DNA of 64,000 bases from JACVRM01 sp963817375 (GCA_963817375.1 CAWFOB010000001.1:186001-250000); one strand, 5' to 3'; numbered from the stretch's first letter, positions 1 through 9,972 are shown. Notes: a model not told the origin generated them from the sequence alone. Numbers and translations: made by a program.

Positions 1-464
1 CCGACCGAGTACTCCGGCATCGAGGTCGACGGCCGCTTGCCCGAGGTGGAGGACACGTTCACGATCGCGCCCCCGCCCCGCTCCCGCATCAGCGGCGTGG
101 CGGCGCGAATCGCGCGCACGTAGCTCATGACGTTCAGGTGCCACATGGCGTCCCAGTCGGAGTCCGACAGCTCGTCGAAGCCGACCTGGCGCGCGACGCC
201 GACGTTGTTGACCAGCACGTCGATGCCGCCAAGGGCGTCCGCGGTGTGCCGGACGACGTGCTCGGGCGCGCCCGACTCCGAGAGGTCGGCGACGACGGCG
301 AGGGCGGCGCCGGTGCTCTCCCGCGCGTGCTGCGTGCGCTCGCGGTCGCGTCCGCAGACGGCGACGAGCGCGCCTTCGGCCGCGAGCTGGCGCGCCACCT
401 CGAGACCGATCCCGGCCGTCGAGCCGGTGACGACGCAGACACGGTCGTGGAGCCCGAGATCCAC
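1..464 (-). CDS. SDR-family oxidoreductase (N-terminal part, cut by window edge)
   Basis: Short-chain dehydrogenase/reductase with a Rossmann fold that would use NAD(P)H; the substrate cannot be told. Reading from a GTG at 464, the glycine-rich cofactor motif TGSTAGIG lies at about residues 13-20, the NNVG structural motif near 84, the NVSS stretch carrying the catalytic serine near 140, and the start of the catalytic YxxxK box (PEYS) at the last visible residues. About 154 codons are present and the family is usually about 250 residues, so the C-terminal part lies left of base 1. It diverges from the phosphatase gene with only 17 bp between start codons, so the promoters must overlap the genes. 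The GTG start gives a normal SDR N-terminus. Family assignment is firm; function is open. Confidence 0.85.
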   Translation of the reverse strand, partial: MDLGLHDRVCVVTGSTAGIGLEVARQLAAEGALVAVCGRDRERTQHARESTGAALAVVADLSESGAPEHVVRHTADALGGIDVLVNNVGVARQVGFDELSDSDWDAMWHLNVMSYVRAIRAATPLMRERGGGAIVNVSSTSGKRPSTSMPEYSV

Positions 465-481
465 GCGGCTACCGTAGCGCC

Positions 482-1189
482 GTGCCCGAGACGACCATCC
501 TGCTCGTCCGCCACGGCGAGACCGACTGGAACGCGAACCGGCGCATCCAGGGCCAGACGAACTCGCCGCTGAACGAGCGCGGCCGGGCGCAGGCACGCGC
601 GCTTGCGGACGAGCTCGCCGGCGAGCCGATCGCGGCCGTGTACTCCAGCGACCTCGACCGCGCCCGTGAGACGGCCGAGATCCTCGCTGCCCCGCTCGAC
701 CTCCCCGTCGTCGTCGACCCGGCGCTGCGCGAGCGCAACTTCGGCAGCTGGGAAGGCCGCACGGTCGACGAGCTCGAGGAGCGCTGGCCGGGCGCCTGGG
801 CGCGCTGGCGCAACGGGAACGAGGGTGAAGGCGACGTCGAGGACCACCTCGCGCTGGCCGCGCGCATGCGCGCTGCGATCCACCGCCTCGCGGCGGCGCA
901 TCCCGGCGAACGGATCCTCGTCGTCGCGCACGGCGGCGCGATGCGAGTGATCCTCATGGACGCGGCCGGCCTCGCGTACCCCGAGGGCCGCAACGAGCAG
1001 CGCAGCATCGGCAACTGCGACGTGTCCCGGCTCGCCGTCGAGAACGGCAGCGTCCGCTCTACTGGACTGAGGCGGCGAGCCCGCGCGCCTTGCGGCTCGC
1101 CGCCGACTGGCGCTTCTGGGCGGAGAGCTCCACCTTGCGCAGCCGGACGCTCTCCGGCGTCACCTCGACGCATTCGTCCTCGCGGATGA
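482..1189 (+). CDS. Histidine phosphatase family protein (phosphoglycerate mutase-like)
   Basis: Member of the histidine phosphatase superfamily, which hydrolyses phosphomonoesters through a phosphohistidine. The catalytic LVRHGETDWN box lies at residues 9-18 and the second histidine is in VVAHGGAMR near residue 150. The GTG start puts the RHG box at the expected distance. Cofactor-type phosphatases of this group end after about 195-200 residues, where this frame reaches GSVRSTGL. The open frame then continues about 40 arginine-rich residues that are simply antisense to the end of typA. Either the two genes overlap convergently by 131 bp or a small indel near 1065 hides a true stop; a TGA sits in the next frame exactly there. 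Substrate unknown; similar enzymes act on alpha-ribazole phosphate, phosphoglycerate or sugar phosphates. Confidence 0.85.
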   Translation: MPETTILLVRHGETDWNANRRIQGQTNSPLNERGRAQARALADELAGEPIAAVYSSDLDRARETAEILAAPLDLPVVVDPALRERNFGSWEGRTVDELEERWPGAWARWRNGNEGEGDVEDHLALAARMRAAIHRLAAAHPGERILVVAHGGAMRVILMDAAGLAYPEGRNEQRSIGNCDVSRLAVENGSVRSTGLRRRARAPCGSPPTGASGRRAPPCAAGRSPASPRRIRPRG

Positions 1190-2907
1190 ACTCGAGCGCC
1201 TGGTCGAGCGGCAGCGCGCGCGGCGGGATCAGGCGGACGAGCTCGTCGGCCGTTGACGAGCGCATGTTCGTGAGCTTCTTCTCCTTGGTCGCGTTCACGT
1301 CGAGGTCCTCGGCCCGTGCGTTCTCGCCGACGATCATCCCCTCGTACACGTCGGTGCCGGGCCCGACGAACATCGCGCCGCGCTCCTGGAGGTTCAGCAG
1401 CGCGAACGAGTTCGTCTTGCCGCTGCGATCGGCGATCAGCGCGCCCGTCGGACGCGTGCGCAGCTCCCCGTGCCACGGCTCGAAGCCCTCGAACACGTGG
1501 TGGAGGATCCCCGTCCCGCGGGTCTCGGTCAGGAACTCCGTGCGGAAGCCGATCAGGCCGCGCGCCGGCACGAGCACCTCCATGCGCACCCAGCCGGTGC
1601 CGTGGTTGACCAGCGACTCGGTGCGGCCTTTGCGCAGCGCGAAGAGCTGGGTGACGATGCCGACGTACTCCTCGGGCTGGTCGATCGAGACGCGCTCCAT
1701 CGGCTCGTGGACGGTTCCGTCGACCAGGCGCGTCACGACCCGTGGCTTGCCGACGGTGAGCTCGAACCCCTCGCGGCGCATCTGCTCGACGAGCACCTCG
1801 AGCTGGAGCTCGCCGCGGCCCTGCACCTCCCACGTGTCCGGCCGCTCGGTGGGGAGCACGCGCAGCGAGACGTTGCCGACGAGCTCCTGCCGCAGCCGCG
1901 ACTCGATCAGGCTTGCGGTCACCTTGTCGCCCTCGCGGCCCGAGAGCGGCGACGTGTTGAGGCCGACGGTCATCGAGAGCGACGGCTCGTCGATCGTGAT
2001 CGTCGGCAGCGGCCGCGGATCGTCGGGGTCGGCGAGCGTCTCGCCGATGCGGACCTCGGCGAGGCCCGCGACGGCGATGATCTCGCCGGGGCCGGCCTCG
2101 GCGGCCTCGACCCGGTCGAGCGCCTCGCTGACGTAGAGCTCGGTCACCTTCACCCGCTCGATCTCGCCGTCCGCGCGGCACCACGCCACCTGCTGGCCGC
2201 GCCGGATCGTCCCCTGAAGGACGCGGCAGAGCGCGAGCCGCCCCACGTACGGGGAGGCATCGAGGTTCGTGACGAGCGCCTGCAGCGGATGGCCCTCGTC
2301 GTACGACGGGGCCGGGATGTGCTCCAGGACCAGATCGAGGAGCGGGCGCAGGTCGCGCGGTTTCGCCGAGCTCCGGCTCGAGCGACGCGATCCCGGCGCG
2401 CGCGTTGCAGTAGACGATCGGAAACTCGATCTGGCTCTCGTCGGCGTCGAGGTCGAGGAACAGCTCGTAGACCTCGTTCACCACCTCCTCGATCCGCGCG
2501 TCGGGGCGGTCGACCTTGTTGACGACGAGGATCACCGGCAGCCGGGCCTCGAGGGCCTTGCGCAGGACGAACCGGGTCTGGGGCAGCGGGCCCTCGCTCG
2601 CGTCGACGAGCAGGAGCACGCCGTCGACCATCGTCAGCCCGCGCTCGACCTCGCCGCCGAAATCGGCGTGCCCGGGCGTGTCGACGATGTTGATCTTCAC
2701 GCCCTCGTAGCGGACGGCGGTGTTCTTCGCGAGGATCGTGATGCCCTTCTCGCGCTCGAGGTCGCCGGTGTCCAGGATGCGGTCGGCGACCTCCTGGTTC
2801 TCGCGGAAGGCACCGGACTGGAATAGCAGCGCGTCGACGAGGGTCGTCTTGCCGTGGTCGACGTGCGCCACGATGGCGACGTTGCGGATGTCGTCACGCA
2901 GCGGCAT
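1059..2907 (-). CDS. typA: Translational GTPase TypA/BipA (frameshift in the sequence)
   Basis: Ribosome-associated translational GTPase of the EF-G family, involved in stress growth and ribosome assembly. The G1 motif AHVDHGKTT is at residues 14-22, the G3 motif DTPGHADF near 80 and the G4 motif NKVD near 133, followed by EF-Tu domain 2, the EF-G III/V domains and the TypA-specific C-terminus ending in GLAASVQ. Length is about 615 codons, normal for the family. The frame breaks near 2355-2365: after SLEPELGETAR the protein continues in another frame as DLRPLLDLVLEHIPAPS, with no residues missing. Adding one GC step to the run there restores a single frame. Start is the ATG at 2907. The gene is normally conserved, so the break is more likely a sequence error than a real lesion. 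Confidence 0.9.
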
Positions 2908-2985
2908 CGGGCGAGGGTAGCCGTGGACAGGTCCCCGAACCGCCGTCGTGAACAGCACGGTGCGCCCGTTAGACTGAGTCGGCCC

Positions 2986-3234
2986 GTGGAGGACTACACC
3001 AGCAAGTACAAGGGCGAGCAGGTCGAGGTTGCGCTCTTCGGCGGCGATTACCAGGACGGCGTGCTCACGGCGTACTGCGCCGTCGACGACGTCGCGCACA
3101 TCGAGCTGAACGGGCACATCCTCATCCCGCTCCAGAACATCGCGTCGCTGCACTGCACGAGCCGGTGCGACGCGCCGGAGCCGGACTGGCCGCCACGCGG
3201 CTTCGTCGAGGACGAGCGCGAAGACGACAACTGA
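2986..3234 (+). CDS. Small hypothetical protein with an Sm/SH3-like barrel pattern
   Basis: An 82-residue protein starting at a GTG 78 bp from the divergent typA start. I do not recognise a named family. The middle (residues 5-55) alternates in the way of a small five-stranded Sm or SH3-like barrel: a strand with KGEQVEVALFGG, a turn into YQDGVLTAYCAVDD, then HIELNGHILIPLQNIASL. This resembles the G-x-x-V-x-V-x-L / D...I.L.....I pattern of LSm proteins, but the RNA-binding signature of Hfq is absent. A short acidic tail follows. Its stop sits directly before the reading frame of the M48 peptidase, so the two are probably co-transcribed. Fold assignment is inference. Confidence 0.65.
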   Translation: MEDYTSKYKGEQVEVALFGGDYQDGVLTAYCAVDDVAHIELNGHILIPLQNIASLHCTSRCDAPEPDWPPRGFVEDEREDDN

Positions 3235-3295
3235 GCCGCCGCGGATCCGGCGCGCGATCGCCGCGAACCTGGCGAAGGCGTGGCTGTTCCTGCTG

Positions 3296-4081
3296 GTGGC
3301 CGCCGCGATCCCGGGGCTGCTCGGCTGGTGGGCCGCCGGCGTGCGCGTCGGGCTGATCGCGGTCTTCGCGGTCGTGCTCGCCGCGGCGAGCGTCTACTGG
3401 TACGGCGAGCGGATCGTCGCCGGGCTCGTGGGCGCGGAAGAGCTGCCGCGCGGCGAGCTCCCGGTGCTGCGGTCGACCGTGGAGCGGCTGGCGGCGCGCA
3501 GCGGGATCGCGCCGCCGAAGGTCTACATCGTCCGTGACGGCTTCCCGCGCGCCTGGGCGGCCGGGCGCGGGCCGGTCGGATCGGCGGTCGGGGTCAGCCA
3601 GGGGCTGATCCAGGCGCTGCCGCCGGCCGAGCTCGACGGCGTGCTGGCCCACGAGATCGCGCACATCAGGACGCGCGACGTGCTGGTCGCGACGCCGGCG
3701 GTCGTCGTCGCCGCTGCGTTGGTGGAGCTCTCGCGGGTCGGCGGGCTCGCCTCTCGCGCGCTGCTCTTCGTGCTCGGCCCGCTGGCGTCGGCGATCGTCA
3801 ACGCGTTGCTGTCGCCGAAACGGGAGTTCACCGCGGATGCGCTGGCCGCGTTCGTGTGCGAGAGCCCGCACGGGCTCGCCGCCGCCCTGCTGCGGCTCGA
3901 GCAGGCGATCGAGCTGGTCGAGCTGCGGGCGAACCCGGCAACGGCGCCGCTCTACACCCTCGACCCGTTCCCGGATCGCGGCCTGCCCGCGCTGTTCGCG
4001 ACGCAGCCGCCGCCGGGCGAGCGGATCGCCGGCCTGCGCGCGCTCGACCCCGGGTGGCGCGAGCGGGTACGCGCGGCGTGA
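3296..4081 (+). CDS. M48-family zinc metallopeptidase (HtpX-like)
   Basis: Membrane-bound zinc protease of the M48/HtpX type, expected to degrade misfolded membrane proteins with its active site facing the cytoplasm. The zinc motif HEIAH is near residue 124, and the third ligand glutamate lies in the KREFTAD motif near 178. Two N-terminal hydrophobic segments and one more pair after HEIAH fit the family. The first usable start codon is the GTG at 3296, but the frame stays open upstream without a start codon to the end of the previous gene and there encodes an AANLAKAWLFLL segment like the usual HtpX beginning. The true start may thus be a rare codon or be hidden by an error. The stop overlaps the next gene's GTG (GTGA). 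Confidence 0.85.
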   Translation: MAAAIPGLLGWWAAGVRVGLIAVFAVVLAAASVYWYGERIVAGLVGAEELPRGELPVLRSTVERLAARSGIAPPKVYIVRDGFPRAWAAGRGPVGSAVGVSQGLIQALPPAELDGVLAHEIAHIRTRDVLVATPAVVVAAALVELSRVGGLASRALLFVLGPLASAIVNALLSPKREFTADALAAFVCESPHGLAAALLRLEQAIELVELRANPATAPLYTLDPFPDRGLPALFATQPPPGERIAGLRALDPGWRERVRAA

Positions 4082-5124
4082 GGCGCTGGGAGCAGATTCT
4101 CGTCGGCGTCACGGGCCTGGTGTTCGTGGCTGCCGGCGCGCTGCACTACGCGGGGGCGCCGTCGGTGCTCGCGTTCTCGGTGGCGACGCTCGCGCTCGCG
4201 GGCCTCGCGTGGATCGTGTCGTTCTCGACCGAGCAGGTGGGCGAGCGGTACGGGCCGGCGATCACGGGCGTGCTCCAGTCCACGCTCGGGAACCTGCCCG
4301 AGTTCTTCATCGTGCTGTTCGCCCTCTCGGCGGGCGAGGTCGTGGTCGCCCAGTTCTCGCTGCTCGGCTCGATCCTCGCCAACGGCGCCTTCGTCCTCGG
4401 GATCGTGATCGTGACGGGCGCGTACCGGTCGGAGGACGGGATCATGCGCTTCGGCAAGCGGCTGCCGAACGACACGTCGACGCTCGTGCTGACGACCACC
4501 TTCCTCATCGTCATCTGCGGTGCGTCGACGGCGACCCACGACAAGGCCAGCGACAACATCGAGGTCATCTCCGCGGTCGGTGCGGTCACGATCCTGGTCG
4601 TGTACGTCGCCTGGCTGGTGCCGTACCTGCGCAACGACCAGGCGGAGCCGACCGGAATGACGCCGCGTGTCGAGTTGCCGGTCGCAATCGTGCTGCTCGC
4701 CGTCGCCGGAGTGGGCTCGGCGTTCGCGTCCGACTGGTTCGTCGCGGAGCTCCGCCCCACCATCGATCAGCTGGGGATCTCGAGCGCGTTCGCCGGACTG
4801 GTCATCGCCGCGATCGCGGGCAACGCCGTGGAGAACGCCACCGGCGTCGTGCTCGCGTGGAAGCAGCGCTCCGAGCTCGCGGTGTCCGTGGTGAAGAACT
4901 CGGTCTCGCAGATCAGTGCATTCCTGTGGCCGGCGCTCGTCCTCGTCTCGCTCGCGTTCACGCACCACCTCACGTTCGGGCTGCCGGTCGTCTACACGGC
5001 GGCGCTCGCGATCGGGGCGATCCTCGTGTGGCAGACGACCGGCGACGGCGAGGCGCCGATGTTCGAGGGGCTTGCGCTCATCGGCATCTACATCGTGATC
5101 GCCACGCTGACGCTGTACGAGTAG
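4078..5124 (+). CDS. Calcium/proton (cation) exchanger, CaCA superfamily
   Basis: Inner-membrane antiporter of the CaCA (ChaA/CAX) superfamily that exports Ca2+ (possibly Na+) against H+. It has 348 residues and about 11 hydrophobic segments. The two alpha-repeats that bind the cation are visible: one around STLGNLPEFFIVLFAL plus GSILANGAFVLG (residues about 70-115), the other around AIAGNAVENATGV and KNSVSQISAFLW (about 245-285), with the conserved acidic residues E in NLPEF and NAVEN. The GTG start overlaps the stop of the peptidase gene by 4 nt, so the two are translationally coupled. Exact ion is not readable from sequence. Confidence 0.87.
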   Translation: MRRWEQILVGVTGLVFVAAGALHYAGAPSVLAFSVATLALAGLAWIVSFSTEQVGERYGPAITGVLQSTLGNLPEFFIVLFALSAGEVVVAQFSLLGSILANGAFVLGIVIVTGAYRSEDGIMRFGKRLPNDTSTLVLTTTFLIVICGASTATHDKASDNIEVISAVGAVTILVVYVAWLVPYLRNDQAEPTGMTPRVELPVAIVLLAVAGVGSAFASDWFVAELRPTIDQLGISSAFAGLVIAAIAGNAVENATGVVLAWKQRSELAVSVVKNSVSQISAFLWPALVLVSLAFTHHLTFGLPVVYTAALAIGAILVWQTTGDGEAPMFEGLALIGIYIVIATLTLYE

Positions 5125-5135
5125 ATTCCGCCGCG

Positions 5136-6303
5136 GTGCGGATCTCGGACGAGGAGTTCGCGGCGCGGCGCTCGGCCTTTGCCGCGCGGCTGGAGGAGCG
5201 CGGCGCTGAGCGGCGCGGTGCTGTTCGACCCGCACTACGTCCACTACTACAGCGGCTTCTTCTTCATCCCGACCGAGCGGCCGCTGGCGTTCGCGCTGGC
5301 GGCGGATGGGCGCGGCGGGATGCTGGTGCCGCGGCTCGAGCTCGAGCACGCGCAGATGAACACGGCCGTCCAGGAGGTGGCGCACTACGACGAGTACCCG
5401 GGCGAGCGGCACCCGATGGAGGCCCTGCGCGAGCTGCTCGACGCGCTGGGCGTGCGCGGTGCGCTGGGCGCCGATGCGGACGGGTACCCGTGGATCTTCG
5501 GCTACCGCGGCCCGGGGCTCGGCGAGTGGACGCACATCGCGGATCTGGTCGAGGATCAGATGGCGATCAAGTCGCCGGCGGAGATCGCGCTGCTGCGCGA
5601 GAGCTGTGTCTGGGGGAACCTGGCGCACACCCTGCTGCAGCGGTACACGCGGCCGGGCGTGACGGAGACGGAGGTCGAGCGGCGCGCGTCGAACGAGGCG
5701 ACGTCGGCGATGCTCGACGCGATCGGGCCGCGCTACCGCGCGCAGAGCCTGTGGTTCGAGGGCGCCCTGGCCGCGTACCGGGGGCAGATCGGGCGTAACG
5801 CGGCGATCCCGCACGCGCATGCGAACAACATCGTCTTCGAGGCCGGCGACGTGCTCGTGACCGGCGCGACGGCGCCGGTGTGGGGCTACCACTCGGAGCT
5901 CGAGCGGACGATGGTGATCGGGCAGCCGTCGGACGAGCAGCTGCGGTTCTTCGACCACATGCTGGCGCTGCAGTCGCTCGCCGTCGACACGATCAGGCCG
6001 GGCGTCCCGTGCGCGGAGGTCGACCTCGCGGTGCGCCGGTACTACGACGAGCATTCGCTCTGGGACAACTGGCGGCACCATGTCGGGCACGCGATCGGGC
6101 TGCGCTACCACGAGGGGCCGTTCCTCGATCGCGGCGACCCGACGGAGATCCGGCCGGGGATGGTGTTCACGGTCGAGCCCGGGTTGTACGCGCCTGCGCT
6201 GGGCGGTTTCCGCCACTCCGACACGGTCGCGGTGACCGACGACGGCGTCGAGTGGCTCACGTACTACCCGCGCGACCTCGAGTCGCTGATACTGCCGGCG
6301 TAG
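5136..6303 (+). CDS. M24-family metallopeptidase / Xaa-Pro aminopeptidase-like (frameshift)
   Basis: Cytoplasmic metallopeptidase of the creatinase/aminopeptidase P (pita-bread) fold. The C-terminal domain carries the expected metal ligands: the GATAPVWGYHSELER region where the first Asp ligand usually lies, GHAIGLRYHEGP (His), FTVEPGLY (Glu) and the final FRHSDTVAV block. The N-terminal creatinase domain covers roughly residues 20-150. The GTG at 5136 begins VRISDEEFAARRSAF, but the frame breaks at 5200-5210; the rest continues as ALSGAVLFDPHYVHYY. Adding GC in the GGCGCTG stretch would join them. The first metal-binding Asp is not in its canonical DxG context, so some family members of this type may not be proline peptidases. 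Followed by the terminator shared with the rRNA operon. Confidence 0.8.
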
Positions 6304-6312
6304 GACCAACAA

Positions 6313-6336
6313 AAAGAGCCGCTTTCGCGGCTCTTT
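6313..6336. terminator. Bidirectional intrinsic terminator between rRNA operon and M24 gene
   Basis: A perfect 10-bp stem (AAAGAGCCGC, loop TTTC, GCGGCTCTTT). On the minus strand it is followed by a run of five T, ending the rRNA operon just after 5S; on the plus strand it follows the M24 peptidase stop by 10 bp and has TTT. It therefore probably serves both convergent units. Confidence 0.88.
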
Positions 6337-6347
6337 GTCGGAATTAA

Positions 6348-6463
<116 letters not shown>

Positions 6464-6490
6464 AATTGTGAGGCTCCTGCGCGTCTGTTC

Positions 6491-6527
6491 GCGCACCCTC
6501 AAAACTCCATAGTGGCTTCGTGGTGTT
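6491..6527 (-). other. 23S processing stem, 3' arm
   Basis: This stretch is complementary over most of its length to 10504-10543 in the 16S-23S spacer (shared core CACTATGGAGTTTT on the opposite strand). In the transcript the two arms flank 23S and would form the long double helix that RNase III cuts. Seen directly as an inverted repeat 4 kb apart. Confidence 0.8.
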
Positions 6528-6657
6528 CAAAATCAAGACCTCGAGCAATTAGTACGGGTCCGCTCAATGCATTGCTGCACTTACACGTCCCGCCTATCAA
6601 CGTGGTGGTCTCCCACGGCTCTTACTCCCTCTAGGGGATGGGAAGCCTCATCTCGAG

Positions 6658-6694
<37 letters not shown>

Positions 6695-6824
6695 ATCCAG
6701 ACGTGGCTAATCAGCAGCGCCGTTGGCACGACGACTGATACACCAGAGGTCTGTTCGTCCCGGTCCTCTCGTACTAGGGACGACTCCTCTCAAGCTTCCA
6801 GCGCCCATGGTGGATAGGGACCGA

Positions 6825-7541
6825 CAGCATTGTTACTCCCGAGCGTGCTGCGTTGCGTGCTCGAGGGCCAGGTCATTTCTGCCTGACTCTGCATGTCGCC
6901 ATGCAGCTCGGACTGTATCTTCCGGGCTCCTAGGAGCCTTGTCTGGCGTACAGTCTCTGAGGATTCTGGAGAGCTACTAGCTCTTTCCACCGCACCTTCC
7001 GCGACCTGCCTTCTCCGTTCATGGAGAGGGCTACATCGAGAAGCTCGCCGAAGCCGGCGTACGTGCGGTGATGGCCTTGAGCCATCGCCCTGACGATCTT
7101 CGAGAACTTGAGGAAGTCCTCGTGCTTCGTCGAGAGCAGCGGGTTGCGCTCGAACAACGGGATAACCCGATCGAGCAATGCAGTTCGTTCGCGGACAACG
7201 AACACCAGCGCATGGTCGCGTCTGCTGTTTCGTTTGATGTATCCGCAGCCAAGCCGATCGCGAATCAGTTCGAGCACCTGAGCTCGGTCGTCGTTTTGAC
7301 TGACGTGGAACTCAGGGACGAGTTGAAACCCGACCGAGCACGTGGCATTTCGCTGCACCGAGATGGAGAAGCTTCCCTCTCCATCCACGTAACCCGCGAT
7401 GTAGCTGTCCAGCCTTTCCTGCTGATTGTCCGCACCCGACACGTTGTCACTACTGTAGACGCCCGGCCGGACGCCCTCAGTGAGTAGTGCGGGATTCTCG
7501 GAGTTTCCAGCATATGGCCAGATTTATAGACAGCAAGGTCT
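6825..7541 (-). mobile_element. Group I intron in 23S rRNA after about U2604, with homing endonuclease ORF
   Basis: A 717-nt insertion between exon ends GTGAGACAGT and TCGGTCCCTATCC. Its features fit a group I intron. The 5' exon GACAGU pairs with the internal guide GCUGUC, giving a U.G pair at the splice site (P1); the intron begins AGACCUU and ends in G. The guide's GACC can pair with GGUC of the 3' exon (P10). P4/P5-like GCTGGAAACTCC occurs near 7485-7510. P7 is ACTGTA (6949-6954) with TACAGT (6912-6917) in the conserved context GAAGATACAGTCC. P8 is GGCTCC/GGAGCC, and P9 is GCATG-GCGA-CATGC with a GNRA loop. A LAGLIDADG ORF fills the middle. Base composition is clearly lower in GC than neighbouring genes, a sign of transfer. 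Insertion site numbering relies on remembered E. coli coordinates. Confidence 0.92.
6930..7442 (-). CDS. LAGLIDADG homing endonuclease in the 23S intron
   Basis: A 170-residue single-motif LAGLIDADG protein, the size of I-CreI-type enzymes that act as homodimers. The motif is SYIAGYVDGEGSF at residues 13-25, with the catalytic acidic residue in the D-G-E-G part. Downstream patterns FHVSQNDDRAQVLELI, GCGYIKRN, VIPLFERNPLLSTKHEDF are typical of intron-borne members. It would cut intronless 23S genes at the insertion site and drive intron homing; it may also help splicing. The start is a GTG 100 nt into the intron, directly after in-frame stops; no clear Shine-Dalgarno is visible. The 3' end overlaps catalytic RNA: the codons for RLYAR lie in P7/P3 and the TAG stop is inside the P8 hairpin. 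GC content is low for this genome. Confidence 0.92.
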   Translation of the reverse strand: MSGADNQQERLDSYIAGYVDGEGSFSISVQRNATCSVGFQLVPEFHVSQNDDRAQVLELIRDRLGCGYIKRNSRRDHALVFVVRERTALLDRVIPLFERNPLLSTKHEDFLKFSKIVRAMAQGHHRTYAGFGELLDVALSMNGEGRSRKVRWKELVALQNPQRLYARQGS

Positions 7542-7612
<71 letters not shown>

Positions 7613-7616
7613 ACTC

Positions 7617-7658
<42 letters not shown>

Positions 7659-7684
7659 GGCCGTCGATGTGGACTCTTGGGCCC

Positions 7685-7727
<43 letters not shown>

Positions 7728-7877
7728 CGGCAATTCCACTCTCTACCGCCGGATCACTAAGGCCTGCTTTCGCACCTGCTCGACTTGTCAGTCTCGCAGT
7801 CAAGCTCCCTTATGCCTTTGCACTCTACGCACGATTTCCAACCGTGCTGAGGGAACCTTTGCGCGCCTCCGTTACAT

Positions 7878-7909
<32 letters not shown>

Positions 7910-8194
7910 ACCTGACACTGTTCCTCTGCCGGATCACGGCCAGAGGTTAGAAGCCCAGAACACGAAGGGTGGTATCCCAAGATTGGCTCCACGAGGACTG
8001 GCGTCCCCGCTTCAAAGCCTCCCACCTATCCTGGACAACGCACCCCAGACTCCAATGTCAAGCTGTAGTAAAGGTTCACGGGGTCTTTCCGTCCAACCAC
8101 GGGTACTCGGCATCTTCACCGAGACTGCAATTTCACCGGATCCCTCGTTGAGACAGCGCCCAAGTCGTTACGCCATTCGTGCAGGTCGGAACTT

Positions 8195-8486
<292 letters not shown>

Positions 8487-8690
8487 GGTTATAGTTACCG
8501 CCGCCGTTTACCGGGGCTTAGTTTCAGAGCTTCGCCTTGCGGCTAACCCCTCCACTTGACCTTCCGGCACCGGGCAGGCGTCAGCCCCTATACGTCGTCT
8601 TTCGACTTCGCAGAGACCTGTGTTTTTGGTAAACAGTCGCTTGGGCCGTTTCACTGCGGCCTCCTCGGGCTTTTGGTCGCGAAGACCTCA

Positions 8691-8728
<38 letters not shown>

Positions 8729-9318
8729 CATTTTGCCGAGTTCCTTAACGAGGGTTCTTCCGATCGCCTTGGTATTCTCTACCTGCCTACCTGTGTCGGT
8801 TTTGGTACGGGCACGCCCCACCTGCCTAGAGGATTTTCTTGGAGGCATGGCTTCCGGAACTTCGCTCCCTTCGGAGCTCGGCGTCCCGTCTCAGGCTTGA
8901 TGACCGGCGGATTTCCCTACCGGTCGCCCTACGCGGTTACCCCAGGTCAACCATCGCCTGGGTTTCCATAGCCTACCCCGTCCCCCCATCGGTCATAACG
9001 GTGAGTACGTGGTACAGGAATATCAACCTGTTGTCCATCGCCTACGCCTGTCGGCCTCGGCTTAGGTCCCGACTAACCCTGAGCAGATTAGCTTTACTCA
9101 GGAACCCTTAGGCATTCGGCGGAGGAGTTTCTCACTCCTCTTTCGTTACTCATGCCAGCATTCTCACTTCCCATGCCTCCACGGCTGGCTTCCGCCGCCG
9201 CTTCGCCGGCATGGGAACGCTCCCCTACCACTCCACGCAAAGCGTGAAGTCCGTGGCTTCGGCTCCTAGCTTGAGCCCCGTTACATTTTCCGCGCCCGAT
9301 CACTTGACCAGTGAGCTG

Positions 9319-9367
<49 letters not shown>

Positions 9368-9924
9368 CTGGGCAACCGGACATCGTTTCCCACTTAGCTA
9401 GGAATTAGGGGCCTTAGCCGACGGTCTGGGCTGTTTCCCTTTCGAGCACGAAGCTTATCCCCCGCACTCTGACTGCCATGCTCTGGAATAACGGTATTCG
9501 GAGTTTGCCTGAGTTCGGTAAGCTGGTAGGCCCCCTAGCCCAAACAGTGCTCTACAGCCGTTATTGAACGCATGACGCTATACCTAAATATATTTCGGGG
9601 AGAACCAGATATCTCTGAGTTTGATTAGCCTTTCACTCCGACCCACAGGTCATCCGCTCAGTTTTCAACCTAAGTCGGTTCGGCCCTTCACGAGGTCTTA
9701 CCCTCGCTTCAGCCTGCCCATGGGTAGATCACTCAGTTTCGGGTCTACCTCCAACGACTAAATCGCCCTATTCAGACTCGCTTTCGCTACGGCTCCGTTT
9801 CCTTAACCTTGCCGTTGAAGAGTAACTCGCTGGCTCATTATGCAAAAGGCACGCCGTCACGGAATTGCTTCCGCTCCGACCGCTTGTAGGCACACGGTTT
9901 CAGGTACTATTTCACTCCCCTTCC

Positions 9925-9972
<48 letters not shown>

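Noticed and set aside
2340..2380. Programmed ribosomal frameshifting in typA or gatA/gatB
   Set aside because: No slippery heptamer or conserved recoding is known in these genes, and several unrelated genes show the same type of break; sequence error is simpler.
3837..5798. A long plus-strand frame (653 codons) and similar long frames in high-GC regions
   Set aside because: Arginine/alanine-rich shadow frames over the exchanger and peptidase genes, with no domain pattern.
9110..9260. Possible third insertion in 23S
   Set aside because: The sequence matches the helix 54a expansion normal for actinobacterial 23S rRNA, so it is not an intron.
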